NCBI GenBank assembly: GCA_003427395.1
Contig: BFEA01000028.1
Span: forward strand, 4,847,639-4,896,297
Source of the DNA: Chara braunii
Taxonomy: Eukaryota; Streptophyta; Charophyceae; Charales; Characeae
Direction: 5' to 3'
Length of the DNA stretch: 48,659 nucleotides
Each line of letters starts with the position of its first letter. Within the stretch, counting starts at the first letter, position 1. Both the position numbers and the translations under genes were made by a program. The notes below the pieces were generated by a model. That model did not search any database, was not told the DNA's origin, and saw only the letters and a program-made list of their open reading frames with translations. Positions 1 through 9,515 of the stretch are shown one piece after another.

Positions 1-88
<88 letters not shown>
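1..88. repeat. (AG)n microsatellite
   Basis: Uninterrupted AG dinucleotide run from the first base of the window, so its true left end is not seen. Long AG/CT runs recur at 9281-9458 and 13076-13370. Any open frame through it (Arg-Glu or Ser-Leu repeats) is an artefact of composition. Confidence 0.98.
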
Positions 89-92
<4 letters not shown>

Positions 93-160
93 CCTCCTAG
101 ATCCCTGCCTAATCCTCACTTCTACCATCCTAACCAGTTTCCCTACCTAAATGGACATTC

Positions 161-180
161 CTAGGGTTTAGGGTTTAGGA
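161..180 (+). repeat. Short interstitial telomere-like repeat
   Basis: Contains CTAGGGTTTAGGGTTTAGG, about two and a half units of the plant-type telomere repeat TTTAGGG. It is too short to be a telomere. A second degenerate run lies at 42014-42048. This is weak support for a green-lineage genome. Confidence 0.6.
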
Positions 181-221
181 TATAAAGAAAAGTGGGACAG
201 GGGAGGTGAAGGAAGGAGAAC

Positions 222-809
222 ACGCAAGGCGACCATGGTGGGCGGGTGAAGAAGATGAAGGAGGAAGGTGCTTGGTGGTTGGCTATGGTGGATGGGGGAA
301 GAAGATAGAGGAGGAGGAAGGTGCAAGGTGGTTGGCTATGGTGGATGGATGAAGGAGATGGAGGAGGAAGGTGCAATGTGGTTGGCTATGGTGGATGGGT
401 GAAGAAGATGATGGAGGAAGAAGGTGCAATGTGGTTGGCTATAGTGGATGGGCGAAGAAGATGATGAAGGAAAAAGGTGCAAGGTGGTTGGCTATGGTAG
501 ATGGGTGAAGAAGATGATGGAAGAAGAAGGTGCAAGGTGGCTATGGTGGATAGGTGAAGAAGATGATGGAGGAAGAATGTGCAAGGTGGTTGGCTATGGT
601 GGATGTATGGTGGATGGGTAAAGTAGATGCTGGAGGAAGAAGGTGCACTATGGTGGATGGGATGAAGGAGGAGAAAGGAGGAGGAAGTTGCAAGGTGGTT
701 GGCTATGGCGGAGGGGTGACGAGGATGGAGGAGGAGAAAGGTGCAAGGTGGTTGGCTATGGTCGATGGGTGAAGAAGATGGAGGAGAAAGGTGCAAAGTG
801 GTTGGCTAT
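222..809. repeat. About 53-bp minisatellite array
   Basis: The word GGTTGGCTATGG recurs at 277, 330, 380, 433, 486, 587, 697, 750 and 800, giving a 50-53 bp period of purine-rich units containing GGTGCAAGGTGG and GATGGGTGAAGAAG. Units are diverged and some lack part of the motif (near 530-545). The array ends abruptly at 809 inside a unit, where the A1 LTR begins, so A1 appears to have inserted into it. The long minus-strand frames across it (Ser/His/Pro-rich) are by-products of the repeat. Confidence 0.9.
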
Positions 810-1715
810 TGCGAGGCCACTGCCTCTATGAGCCCCATTCAGCCCCCATTTTGGAGCCAGTCGGCCGCCCTAAGTGAAGGCAGGCTCGACAAGGCCCTCT
901 GGGCCCTATGTTGGCCACTGCGCAACTAAGGAAATTCAGGCAGTTGCGCAGCGTAAGTTGGTTGAAAGAATCCAGGCCCTGGGCCGCCTTTGTGAATGTA
1001 TGGAAAGCAGGCCCTGGGCTGGATACGGGTACTGGGCCGAAGACATGACAAAGGCAGGCCCAGGCCTGTTCTCGATCGTGCTGGGCCTCAGGCTATCGGG
1101 GCCTACTGGAAGCTTCCTGGGACTGGATGCAGGCAGGCCACTACGATATAGCAAAGGGCCTGCCTCCTCATTCGACATTCGGGTGCTGGCTGCATGTTGC
1201 GCAAGCGCTGCTGCGCTATTTGCTGGCTGGCGCCTACGCTCTCACGGGCGAGCAGGGAAGGAGCACGCAGCCATAGCCGAGTTGCGCTGCTAAAAGCTGG
1301 GTGAGGCGCAGGGTGGTCCTTGGGTGCTAGTGGCATCTGTGTGTTGGGGAACGAGGTTGTGAGTGTGGCGAGAGACATACCTGGTGTTGGAAGCGTGTGA
1401 CATTGGTCATTGTATGCTCGTACTTCGGGAAAGCTGTTGACGTCATCTTTCGGCATCGTAGTGTAGGCTAGATAGGATCTGCCACATCGGCCCACATGTA
1501 GTCTGGGCGCCGAGCGCCAGATAGGATATCAACTCTGGTTCTTTGTTGATGATGATGGGACTATTTCAGCATTGTCAATTATGAAGTCTTGGTGTGTTCT
1601 TATTTGGTGAATCTCGTGGTGCAATTCTGTTGTTGGTTCGAGGTCGCGACTATCTAGACTCATATGTATGATGCTGTTTGATTGCTGAAGGTCGCTATTG
1701 CTCATCTTCCTTGCA
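810..1715 (+). repeat. A1 5' LTR
   Basis: Starts TGCGAGGCC and ends TTCCTTGCA, with the terminal TG...CA expected of an LTR. The start is fixed by the second copy, which begins at 8836 directly after a polypurine tract. The end is fixed by the primer site three bases downstream. It is homologous to the A2 LTRs (21334-22338, 29243-30234). The 139-codon frame at 874-1293 is not conserved as protein between copies. Confidence 0.92.
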
Positions 1716-1718
1716 ATT

Positions 1719-1730
1719 TGGTATCGGACC
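1719..1730 (+). other. A1 primer-binding site (initiator Met tRNA)
   Basis: TGGTATCGGACC, close to the canonical TGGTATCAGAGC complementary to the 3' end of plant initiator Met tRNA. It lies three bases after the LTR end. It should prime minus-strand DNA synthesis. Confidence 0.85.
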
Positions 1731-2975
1731 TGTGGTACGATTGCGCTCATCTGGCGCTTGTCTTCTGCCCTATGCGGTACATACATGCGGTCTGCTTGGC
1801 GAGTTTGGTCGTAAGTGGTGTGTAGTGAGGAGGGTGGAGACGAGTGTATAGGCGACCCGGGAGGTGAGGGGATCGCCTGGAAGGCTACATGGGGGTAATG
1901 TGGTCTGGACAGTGTGATGAGAACTCTCTAATGTGTGATTGATGCTGAGGTGGAACGGCGAGATAATGCTGGTTGTGTCGATGCAGTGACCGGTCATCGC
2001 AATCACCATAAGGTCATCTGGTGAGATTATCTCTGTGGTTGAGGGCAGCTGTTTGAGGTACGTTGCTCTTAACCTTCTCTACCCTCTCCGACACTTCTTA
2101 CCATGAGGTTGTGTGTTCCTTCTTGAGAGTCCTCTCATTGTGAGGTGTCGAGTGCGCTCAACCTTGAGAGTCAGCAATGTTCACGTGGAGCATCTGGGAG
2201 AAGATGGGCGGAGCTTTCTGAAGGGCCCTGGACGAAGCACTGGGTCACGGTCACCATGCCAACCCACCGGGAGTAGAGCACGCATGCTTTGCTGCTTGTC
2301 CTTTGTTCGGCTTGCTAAGCTGTTAGATGGGTACTGCAGGGCAGGCCAACCCTTAAGGGAGACGAGACCGGGCGTCTTTAAATAAGCATCGGAAGGGGGA
2401 ACCATTGGTTGTGATCGTCGTCCGACTGCGACGTAAAAGAATTCGTGGAGTCACTTGGGGGCGGACTTTAAATTGCCTTTGGATCAGCCAATGGTTGTAA
2501 GGCTCGCTGCACGCGAGGATAATCCAGTGCAGGGCTGGCTAGCTCAGCAGATACTCGGGGCACAGGGGTGGGCCGGACACACACCTTTAGACACGTGACG
2601 CTCTCCAGCTTGCTCAGGGACGCTGACGTCAAGTGATACTCAGTGGAACTAAGGGAGGGGTAAATTCCAGGTGATAAGTTCGAGAAAATTCCATGCTGTC
2701 CTATCCACACAAATGATTCTATTTTTATGTTTTGATTAGTTAGGTGTACAGCCATTGACATCTGACAGACAACATTAGTTAGAACAGTTTCTTGTTCATG
2801 GTGCTTCTGTTTGCGGACTAGTCAAACTAAAAATAGTTTTATTTGTAGGAATCTAACTTACCTGTTGACCCGAATGTAAAGTCTCCGAAATAGCCACCAG
2901 TTAATTGGTTTGTGCACTACGCTGCGGTAGGCACCTAGAGTGCAGTAGTGCAGATTGTGTACAGGGATGTAGCTT
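1731..2975 (+). other. A1 untranslated leader
   Basis: About 1.25 kb between the primer site and the gag start, with no frame conserved as protein with A2, although the nucleotide sequence is clearly homologous to 22354-23621. It contains a 27-nt hairpin at 1851-1877 (GGCGA pairing with TCGCC, a 6/22 mismatch, then two further pairs) that recurs in A2 and A3. It also has TTTAAATA at 2377-2384 where A2 has TATAAATA, and CTTACCTG at 2857-2864, which is a consensus 5' splice site read on the minus strand. Packaging or dimerisation roles are inference. Confidence 0.7.
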
Positions 2976-4926
2976 ATGAGTGACGAGGAGGACACTGGGG
3001 AGGACGACCGAAGGACATTGCGATCGGCTAGACGCCCAATTGCCCACCTGGCTGTAGGACCGGAGGGTGGCAGATTTCTGTTCCGCCAGCTTAGGGAGAG
3101 GCAGCAGCAGCAGAGGAGGGCTAGAGCAGCAAAGGCTAGCAGGGCACTTGTGAGTGAGGCCGCAGCTTCGTAAGCCATGGCCACCTCAACACAGCAGTCT
3201 ACTCAGGCCGGTAGTTCAAGGTCTGTTGGGTCAACGGTCGCGCAGACCTAGAGTCAGTCCGCTGGCGTAATGGCAAGCCAACCACTAGTGTTGACGCCCG
3301 ATGAGGTCGCCATACAACAAGCAGCATTGCAGGAGGCACAACTACAGGAGGCGTTAGGAGATATAAAAGCAGAGAAAGAAAGGATGATCAGAAGAAGAGC
3401 CAGGATGCAACGTAGACAAGCGGACGTTAGTGAGTTAGAGGAGATGGACCTGACGCACGTGACGGATGATGTGAGGATCATCCGGTTTGTCCTGCTGAAT
3501 GTAGTGGAGATGCAGGATCAACAAACAACCATCCTTCAGGACATCCAGCAGAGTCTGGCCCTGTTGGTTGGGCAAGCGCCAACAACGTCACCAATGTCCG
3601 GGCCTAGTGCCTGGCCCTTTGTACATCCTCCTCCTTATGTCCCACCGATGACTGGGGTATCCCCATATGTAGCTCCATCATTGGTTGCGATCGTTTCCCT
3701 GGGCATGCCGCTATCAGGAGGGGTATCGGCAGGAACTAGTTTGCACCCAATCTCCGTTGCAGGTTGCGGTCACCACGCAGCCTGCTGTCTCGCAGCTTGT
3801 GCAGCCGCAGGGCACACAGCCCTAGCAGCTAGCACAGCAACCTCTGTCACAGGGTCCACAACCCGCAGTGATGCAGGGACCGGGACAAACACAGTGGATT
3901 CCAAAGACGGCCATCGCCGCTCTGAAACCCTTCACAGGGGACAAGAGAGGTGAAGACCTCGACACATGGTTGAGGTCAGTGCCAGTCTATGTCAGGTGTA
4001 AACTTACCTTGTCGCACGAAGAAGTGTTTGTGGCTGCTTCCTACCTAGAGGGTAGTGCAACAAGATGGTTGAGTGGTTTAGTGCAGCTCCAAGGGTATGG
4101 TCATGACTTCCACGCTTGGGCGGTCACCCAGAAATTGGAGGACTTCCTGAAGATGGTGTAGGAAAGGTGGCATGATCCTCAGGAGGCCAAAAGGGCCACT
4201 GATGCGATCCTGACACTGCACACGCGGCAGTTTAAGTCAGTAAGGGAAGCCACCGATGTTGTTGAGCGTCTGATCTGTGTCCCAGGGGTGCGCTATGACC
4301 CCCAGGTTCTGCTTACCTCGTACCTGAGGTGCTTTTCTTTGCCTCTCAGGAACCAGTTGGCAAGTCAGGCCAACATCAATATGCACAACTTTCCTTCGTT
4401 TAGCAAGATGGCCCTAGACCTTAAGGCGAAGATAGCGCATGGACAGGCACCCATTACGGATGGTAGGAGGAAAACACTGCCTCCTAAATGGAAGTCGAAA
4501 GGGCGCATTATGTTTGTCGATTACGATGGTTCAACCATCGAATTAGACGAACACTTCCAGGAAGGAGTAGGTTCAGAGGCTGGCAGCGCAGAAGCTTCAG
4601 AGGGTGGAGTGGTCGCTGCCGTAGCTCAGAAAGGCAAGGCGACTGGTAGACGCCGCGGAGGATCCCGGTCAAGGAGTCAAGTTGACCCTAACGCTCCTCC
4701 ATGGGAGAAAGCGGGTCTTACAGAGGACGTGTGGAGAGATCGTTATTCACGGCAGGCCTGTATTCGTTGTGGCCAATATGGCCATAAACAGTTCAAGTGC
4801 CGCAATAAGAAGGTGACCGATAAGATCCCACCTACGATGGGGCAGGTGTTAGGATCCTCTCATCCCGTCGGTAGCAATGTTGCCAGTACTTCAGGCAGTG
4901 CTCCGGAAAACACGTCGGACCAGTAG
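2976..4926 (+). pseudogene. gag: A1 gag (capsid/nucleocapsid), broken
   Basis: Structural polyprotein that would form the cytoplasmic virus-like particle. The start ATG at 2976 (MSDEEDTGEDD) is supported by the same start context in A2 at 23622. The N-terminus is Gln/Arg-rich (QQQQRRARAA). A stop at 3171 and another near 3249 break it, and an indel around 3740 shifts frame. The capsid-type gag domain begins near KPFTGDKRG (about 3928) and runs through YLEGSATRWLSGL, is interrupted by a stop at 4159-4161, and resumes from 4288. A CCHC zinc knuckle CIRCGQYGHKQFKC lies near 4759-4800. An in-phase UAG at 3823, before the capsid domain, is shared with A2. The stop at 4924-4926 is the genuine gag stop and sits inside a hairpin. 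Not functional as it stands. Confidence 0.85.
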
Positions 4927-4945
4927 GAATAGTAGTTGTTCCTGC
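4905..4945 (+). promoter_or_regulatory. A1 candidate -1 frameshift signal at gag/pol junction
   Basis: In-phase G GAA AAC at 4905-4911 matches the A2 heptamer GGGAAAC except for one G-to-A change. It is followed by a 7-bp stem GTAGGAA (4923-4929) / TTCCTGC (4939-4945) with a 9-nt loop. The gag stop TAG (4924-4926) is inside the 5' arm. The pol frame continues in -1 directly after the heptamer. The degraded heptamer suggests this copy would shift poorly. Confidence 0.6.
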
Positions 4946-5570
4946 TAGGGTCGAGGTGGTGGAGACACCCTCACCATCTCGAGAGATGGACCAAGCTACT
5001 GACTCCAGTGTCGTCCCGCAAACACGTTTAGAACCATCGAGCCTCTGTTCGATGAATGTGTTCGAGTCCTTAGAGGAGCTAGAGGTGGAGTGGTCTAGAT
5101 CAGACCCGCTAGCTTCTTGGACGGCCCTAGTCAAAGCCCCGAAGGGTGAGATGTTCGTCAGCGAGGTAGTCATTGGCGGCCTCAAGGCCGCCTCAAGGCC
5201 GGGGCTTATTATGACACTTGCTCGACACGGAACTTTATCAGTCGCGCGTGCGTTGAGCGGCTGCGTTTACAAGGGCGAGTGCAGCGCCTGAGTCGACCTG
5301 TGGAGTCAACTTGTGCCAACAAACAGCGCATGGTAGTCAACGACTACCTCCAGGATGTGGAGTGTTGTTTCCCGTACGCGGGAGGGGAATTGAGACATCA
5401 CGTCTCGTTCCTAGTGAGTGACGAGCTCCCAATGGATATGTTACTAGGAATGTACTACCTCTCTGTGGCTCAGCCCCAGTTTGACTGGGACCGAAAAGTG
5501 GTCAAACACACTTTGCCAGGTGGAGGGACCGCCAAATTGCACAAGTTCAAAGCTAGTAGTCTGATCGAGT
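4911..5570 (+). pseudogene. pol: A1 aspartic protease region of pol, frameshifted
   Basis: Begins in the -1 frame relative to gag, with Val/Pro-rich linker PVGIVVVPARVEVV. The retropepsin region aligns with A2. The active-site segment [10 protein letters not shown] is encoded at 5204-5233 but in a frame different from the linker, because of an indel around 5190-5200. The catalytic triplet reads Asp-Thr-Cys (5213-5221) where retropepsins have Asp-Thr/Ser-Gly; A2 has the same Cys. The C-terminal segment [17 protein letters not shown] corresponds to the usual LL/IL-G motif region. Its role would be maturation of gag-pol inside the particle. As written it is inactive. Confidence 0.75.
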
Positions 5571-5699
5571 CCCATGGATGCATGTGTGCGGCCGCGTTCT
5601 ATAACTATTATAAGCAAAATCACGAGGAGGGTATGTACTTAGTTTATGTCTCTGCTGCAGGCGAGCCGGTGAAAATGCCACCGGAGATAGAGGGAGTAG

Positions 5700-7045
5700 T
5701 TGCCAAGTACCCTGATCTATTTGAAGAGCTGACAAGGGTTGTAGAGAGGGAGGTTGTCCACGCGATAGAGATTATCCCAGGGTCTAGCATCCCGAAAGGT
5801 AGGATCTATCGGATGTCTCCAGGCGAGCTTGATGAGCTTTGCCGACAACTCAAGGAACTCGTAGAGAAGGGTTGGATCCGGCCAAGTGTCTCTCCTTATG
5901 GATCTCCAGTACTATTCGTACCTAAGAAGAAGGAGGGTACACTTCGGATGTGCATTGGCTATAGGGGCGTCAATGCCATCACTGTAAAGAACAAAGAGCC
6001 CCTACCGTGCATCGACGATCTGTTAGATAGAGTGCAAGGGTGTCAGTACTTCAGTAAGATAGATCTGAAGTCCGGGTACCATCAGATTTCAATCCGGCCC
6101 GAGGATCAACACAAAACCGCCTTTCAGACCAGGTACGGTCTGTACGAGTTTGTGGTGATGCCTTTCGGCCTCTCCTGGCACCTTTCAGCACGCTATGAAT
6201 CGGATATTTCATGACTACTTGGATAAGTTTGTCATCGTGTACCTCGATGACGTACTTATTTTTAGTAGGACTGTCGAGGAGCATGTTGCACATTTGGACA
6301 AAGTCCTTAGTCTCCTGCGACAGCACAAGTTCAAGATCAACGGTGAGAAGTGCGAGTTTGGCCGCACCCGTGTCTTGTACTTGGGTCATGAGATTTTCGC
6401 GGAAAGGTTGAAGCCCGATGACGCGAAGGTGGCCAGCATTCGTGACTGGCCGCGTCCTCAGTCTGTGACTGAGATGAGATCTTTCTTAGGGATGACCGGC
6501 TACTATCGCAACTTTCTGGAGAACTATAGCATAGTTGCCACCCCTTTGACTGATCTGACCCGCCTTGACACCCCATGGGAGTGGACTGAGAGATGCGTGG
6601 CTGCTTTCAGACATCAGAAGCACGCGTTGATGCATTACGAAGTCTTGAAACTTCCTGATCCTGACAAGCCATTCATAGTGACTACGGATGCTAGCCAATA
6701 TGGCATAGGCGCCGTACTTGCACAACAGGAGGGGAAGAAGTTGAGGCGTGTCGAGTACATGTCCAAAAAGATGCCTTCTCAGAAGTTGGCTAAGTCCACC
6801 TATGAGAAAAAACTCTATGCGGTGTACAAGGCTCTGACCCGTTGGAGACACTATCTCCTTGGGAGGTTCTTCATGCTCAGGACTGATCATCAGACTCTTA
6901 GATGGATGAGAACTCAACCTGTACTCTCTGACACCTACAAACGTTTGATCGAAGTCATAGAGCAGTATGACTTCGAGCCCCAGTACATCAAGGGCGAGTA
7001 CAATAAGGTTGCTGATGCCTTGTCGCGTAGGCCTGATTTCTCAGG
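5700..7045 (+). pseudogene. pol: A1 reverse transcriptase and RNase H, frameshifted
   Basis: RT starts around [14 protein letters not shown] (about 5758) and shows the family motifs [29 protein letters not shown] (first catalytic Asp) and VMPFGL. Compared with A2, an 8-bp deletion at about 6171 shifts frame immediately after FGL. The next frame (from 6195) holds the catalytic YLDD box at 6240-6251 and YLGHEIFAE. RNase H follows from about 6664 with PFIVTTDASQYGIGAVLAQQ, STYEKKLYAVYKAL and RTDHQTLRWM. Apart from the single frameshift the domain looks well preserved; the catalytic residues I can see are present. Confidence 0.88.
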
Positions 7046-7149
7046 TGCGCTGATTACTGAGTTTGGGCTTGAGGACAGTGTTACTCAGTCTTTGGTGGGA
7101 GCCTATCGCAAGGACCTGTTTATGGCCGAGATCATACGCAGACTAGAGG

Positions 7150-8798
7150 CGAAGGACAAAGGAACTTCTGTCGAGTTTGAGTTGATCAACGGCCTGCTGT
7201 TCCTTGAGAAGGCAGGGAATAAACGTTTGTGTGTTCCGAATAGCGAGTCTTTGCGTAGTTTATTTTTAGGAGAATGTCATGATGCCACCGGACATTTTGG
7301 TTTTAAGAAAACTGCAGCCAATCTGGTGCAGCGGTTCTGGTGGCCCACGATGATGAGAGACGCGAAGTTGTACGTGGAGACTTGTCAGGTCTGTCAAAGA
7401 GACAAACCACGTACTCAGGCTCCTCTTGGGCTCCTGAAGCCCCTTCCGATTCCGGAAAGGCCTGGTGAGAGCCTGTCCATGGACTTCATGGATACGCTGG
7501 TCACCAGCAAGAGTGGAATGCGCTACGTCTACGTCATTGTGGATAGGTTTAGTAAGTTTGCTAGATTAGTTGCAATGCCTGAGACAGCGAAGACAAAGCA
7601 TGTAGTTAAGTTGTTCAAAGAGAACTGGGTTAGAAATTTTGGATTGCCAAAGTCTAGAGTCAGTGACCATGATGTGCGATTCACAAGTGAATTGTGGAAA
7701 GCCGCAGCTGCAGATGACATCAGGAAACCATCCCGAGGCGAATGGACAAGCAGAACAATTGAACCGCGCCGTACAACACTTGATGAGGCATTATATTAAA
7801 GTAAAGTTGTTCAAAGAGAACTGGGTTAGAGATTTTGGATTGCCAAAGTCTATAGTCAATGACCATGATGTGCGATTCACAAGTGAATTGTGGAAAGCCG
7901 CAGCTGCAGAACAGGGAACGCAGCTGCAGATGACATCAGGAAACCATCCCCAGGCAAATGGACAAGCAGAACAGTTGAACCGCGCCGTACAACACTTGTC
8001 GAGGCATTATATTAAGCCAAATCAAGTAGACTGGGATGAGAAACTTGCTCTCATTGCCAGCCTGTACAATAACGCGGTCCACAGCGCGACGGGCGTGAGC
8101 TCGAATAGTCTGCTATTAACTTTCAAGCCTAGACTGCCCTTGGATTTTCTACTACCTGACAACCAGCCCTCTGCTGCACCAGGAACTTTAGAGTTTGCTT
8201 ATCGATATGAGCAGCTGATGCAGCAGGCTGTTGAAAACATACACAAGACGCAGGCGGCGATGATAGAGTCTGAGAACAAACACCGCCGCCCATCTACGTT
8301 TCAGGTATAGGGGAGAGAGTCTGGGTCAAGTCCTCAGAACTGGGACAGGAGCACGGGATCTCCCGCAAGCTCATGCCACAGTACTTTGGACCATGGGAGA
8401 TTCTGGATGTTGTCGGGGATGAGCCAGATGGGCCTTCGTATGTTATTCGCATCCCTGGTCACTTACGCACCTACCCTGTTTTTCACGCCTCCAAACTTGC
8501 ACCTTTTGAAGAAACAGATCAGTTTCCCTCTCGTCGCTCAATGCTGCCCCCAACCATGGACGGAGAGGTGGATATCGACGATATTGTGGACCACAGAGAG
8601 CTGCCAGCGCCGAGACCCGCAGGCAGGGGACGTCCTCCGAAACCGAAGCTGCAGTACCGCGTTCGGTTCCGACATCACACTGGTCCAAAGGAGGACCGCT
8701 GGTTCACCAGGGAAGAACTCATGCAGACCGCTCTGCAAGTCGTAGCTCACTACGAGAGATCTCTGCAGAAGGGAAAGCGCCCTATGATTGAAGATTGA
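7150..8798 (+). pseudogene. pol: A1 integrase with chromodomain-like tail, internally duplicated
   Basis: The zinc-binding HHCC region GECHDATGHFGFKKTAANL through CQVCQRDK lies at about 7270-7411. The catalytic core starts at LSMDFMDTLV (first Asp, about 7480), with the second Asp in SDHDVRFTS and the Glu in NGQAEQLNR. The segment holding the last two residues is present twice (7605-7799 and 7801-8013). The first copy lacks 20 bp and is out of frame with the second. A stop at 8308-8310 falls before the GPWEILDVVGDEP segment (GPY/F-type C-terminal module). The tail EVDIDDIVDHRE to LMQTALQVVAHYER (about 8565-8760) resembles a chromodomain, which in chromoviruses guides integration to particular chromatin. 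The stop codon is at 8796-8798. Confidence 0.85.
7605..8013 (+). repeat. Tandem duplication inside A1 integrase
   Basis: Copy 1 at 7605-7799 and copy 2 at 7801-8013 share nearly the whole segment from GTTCAAAGAGAACTGGG to GGCATTATATTAA. Copy 1 lacks AACAGGGAACGCAGCTGCAG, a 20-bp block bounded by the direct repeat GCAGCTGCAG. A2 has a single copy with that block, so the duplication is specific to A1 and the 20-bp loss came after it. Confidence 0.9.
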
Positions 8799-8822
8799 GC
8801 ATCTCAGAGGACTGTCGAAGCT

Positions 8823-8835
8823 AAGGAGGAGGGAA
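8823..8835 (+). other. A1 polypurine tract
   Basis: AAGGAGGAGGGAA immediately before the TG of the 3' LTR. It is the plus-strand priming site; A2 has GGAGGAGGGAA in the same place (29232-29242). Confidence 0.88.
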
Positions 8836-9249
8836 TGCGAGGCCACGGCCTCTATGAGCCCCATTCAGCCCCCATTTTGGAGCCAGTCGGCCGCCCTAAG
8901 TGAAGGCAGGCTCGACGAGGCCCTCAGGGCCCTATGTTGGCCACTGCGCAACTACGGAAATTCAGGCAGTTGCGCAGCGTAAGTTGGTTGAAAGAATCCA
9001 GGCCCTGGGCCGCCTGTGTGAATGTATGGAAAGCAGGCCCTGGGCTGGATACGGGTACTGGGCCGAAGACATGACAAAGGCAGTTGGGCGGATGCAACCA
9101 TCTCAGGCCCAGGCCTGTTCTCGATCGTGCTGGGCCTCAGGCTACCGGTGCCTACTGGAAGCTTCCTGGGACTGGACGCAGGCAGGCCACTACGATATAG
9201 CAAAGGGCCTGCCTCCTCATTCGACATTCGGGTGCTGGCTGCATGCTGC
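8836..9249 (+). repeat. A1 3' LTR, truncated
   Basis: TGCGAGGCCACGG begins directly after the polypurine tract and follows the 5' LTR for about 414 bp. One insertion of about 23 bp near 9080-9103 is absent from the 5' copy. Homology stops after GGCTGCATGCTGC, and a microsatellite-bearing segment follows. Confidence 0.88.
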
Positions 9250-9253
9250 ACCA

Positions 9254-9276
9254 CATCAACCTCCAATGCTGCGCCA

Positions 9277-9367
<91 letters not shown>

Positions 9368-9368
9368 N

Positions 9369-9460
<92 letters not shown>

Positions 9461-9515
9461 GCCTACTTGGATATACCCTTGAATACGTGCGCTCGCATCA
9501 ACCTCCAATGTTGCG
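9254..9515. repeat. (CT)n microsatellite flanked by a 20-bp direct repeat
   Basis: The CT run spans 9281-9458 with one N at 9368. CATCAACCTCCAATG occurs at 9254-9268 and again at 9496-9510, extending to 20 bp with one mismatch. The pair brackets the CT run and about 38 bp of other sequence. The repeat length across the N may not be true. Confidence 0.9.

Larger units (their letters stand above)
810..9249 (+). mobile_element. A1: Ty3/gypsy LTR retrotransposon, defective
   Basis: Element with a 5' LTR (810-1715), an initiator-Met primer site (1719), a 1.2-kb leader, gag, pol ordered protease-RT-RNase H-integrase (the Ty3/gypsy order), a chromodomain-like tail, a polypurine tract (8823-8835) and the first 414 bp of a 3' LTR. 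After 9249 the 3' LTR homology stops and a (CT)n tract follows, so the right target duplication cannot be found. By eye I count about nine substitutions plus one roughly 23-bp indel between the two LTRs over about 415 aligned bases, which indicates a fairly old insertion. A2 is a second copy of the family. No reading frame is complete. Confidence 0.93.

Noticed and set aside
161-796. Ser/His/Pro-rich minus-strand frames
   Set aside because: By-product of the 53-bp minisatellite; frames follow the repeat period.
874-1293. 139-codon frame inside the A1 LTR
   Set aside because: The homologous frame is not kept in the A2 LTRs, so it is a chance frame.
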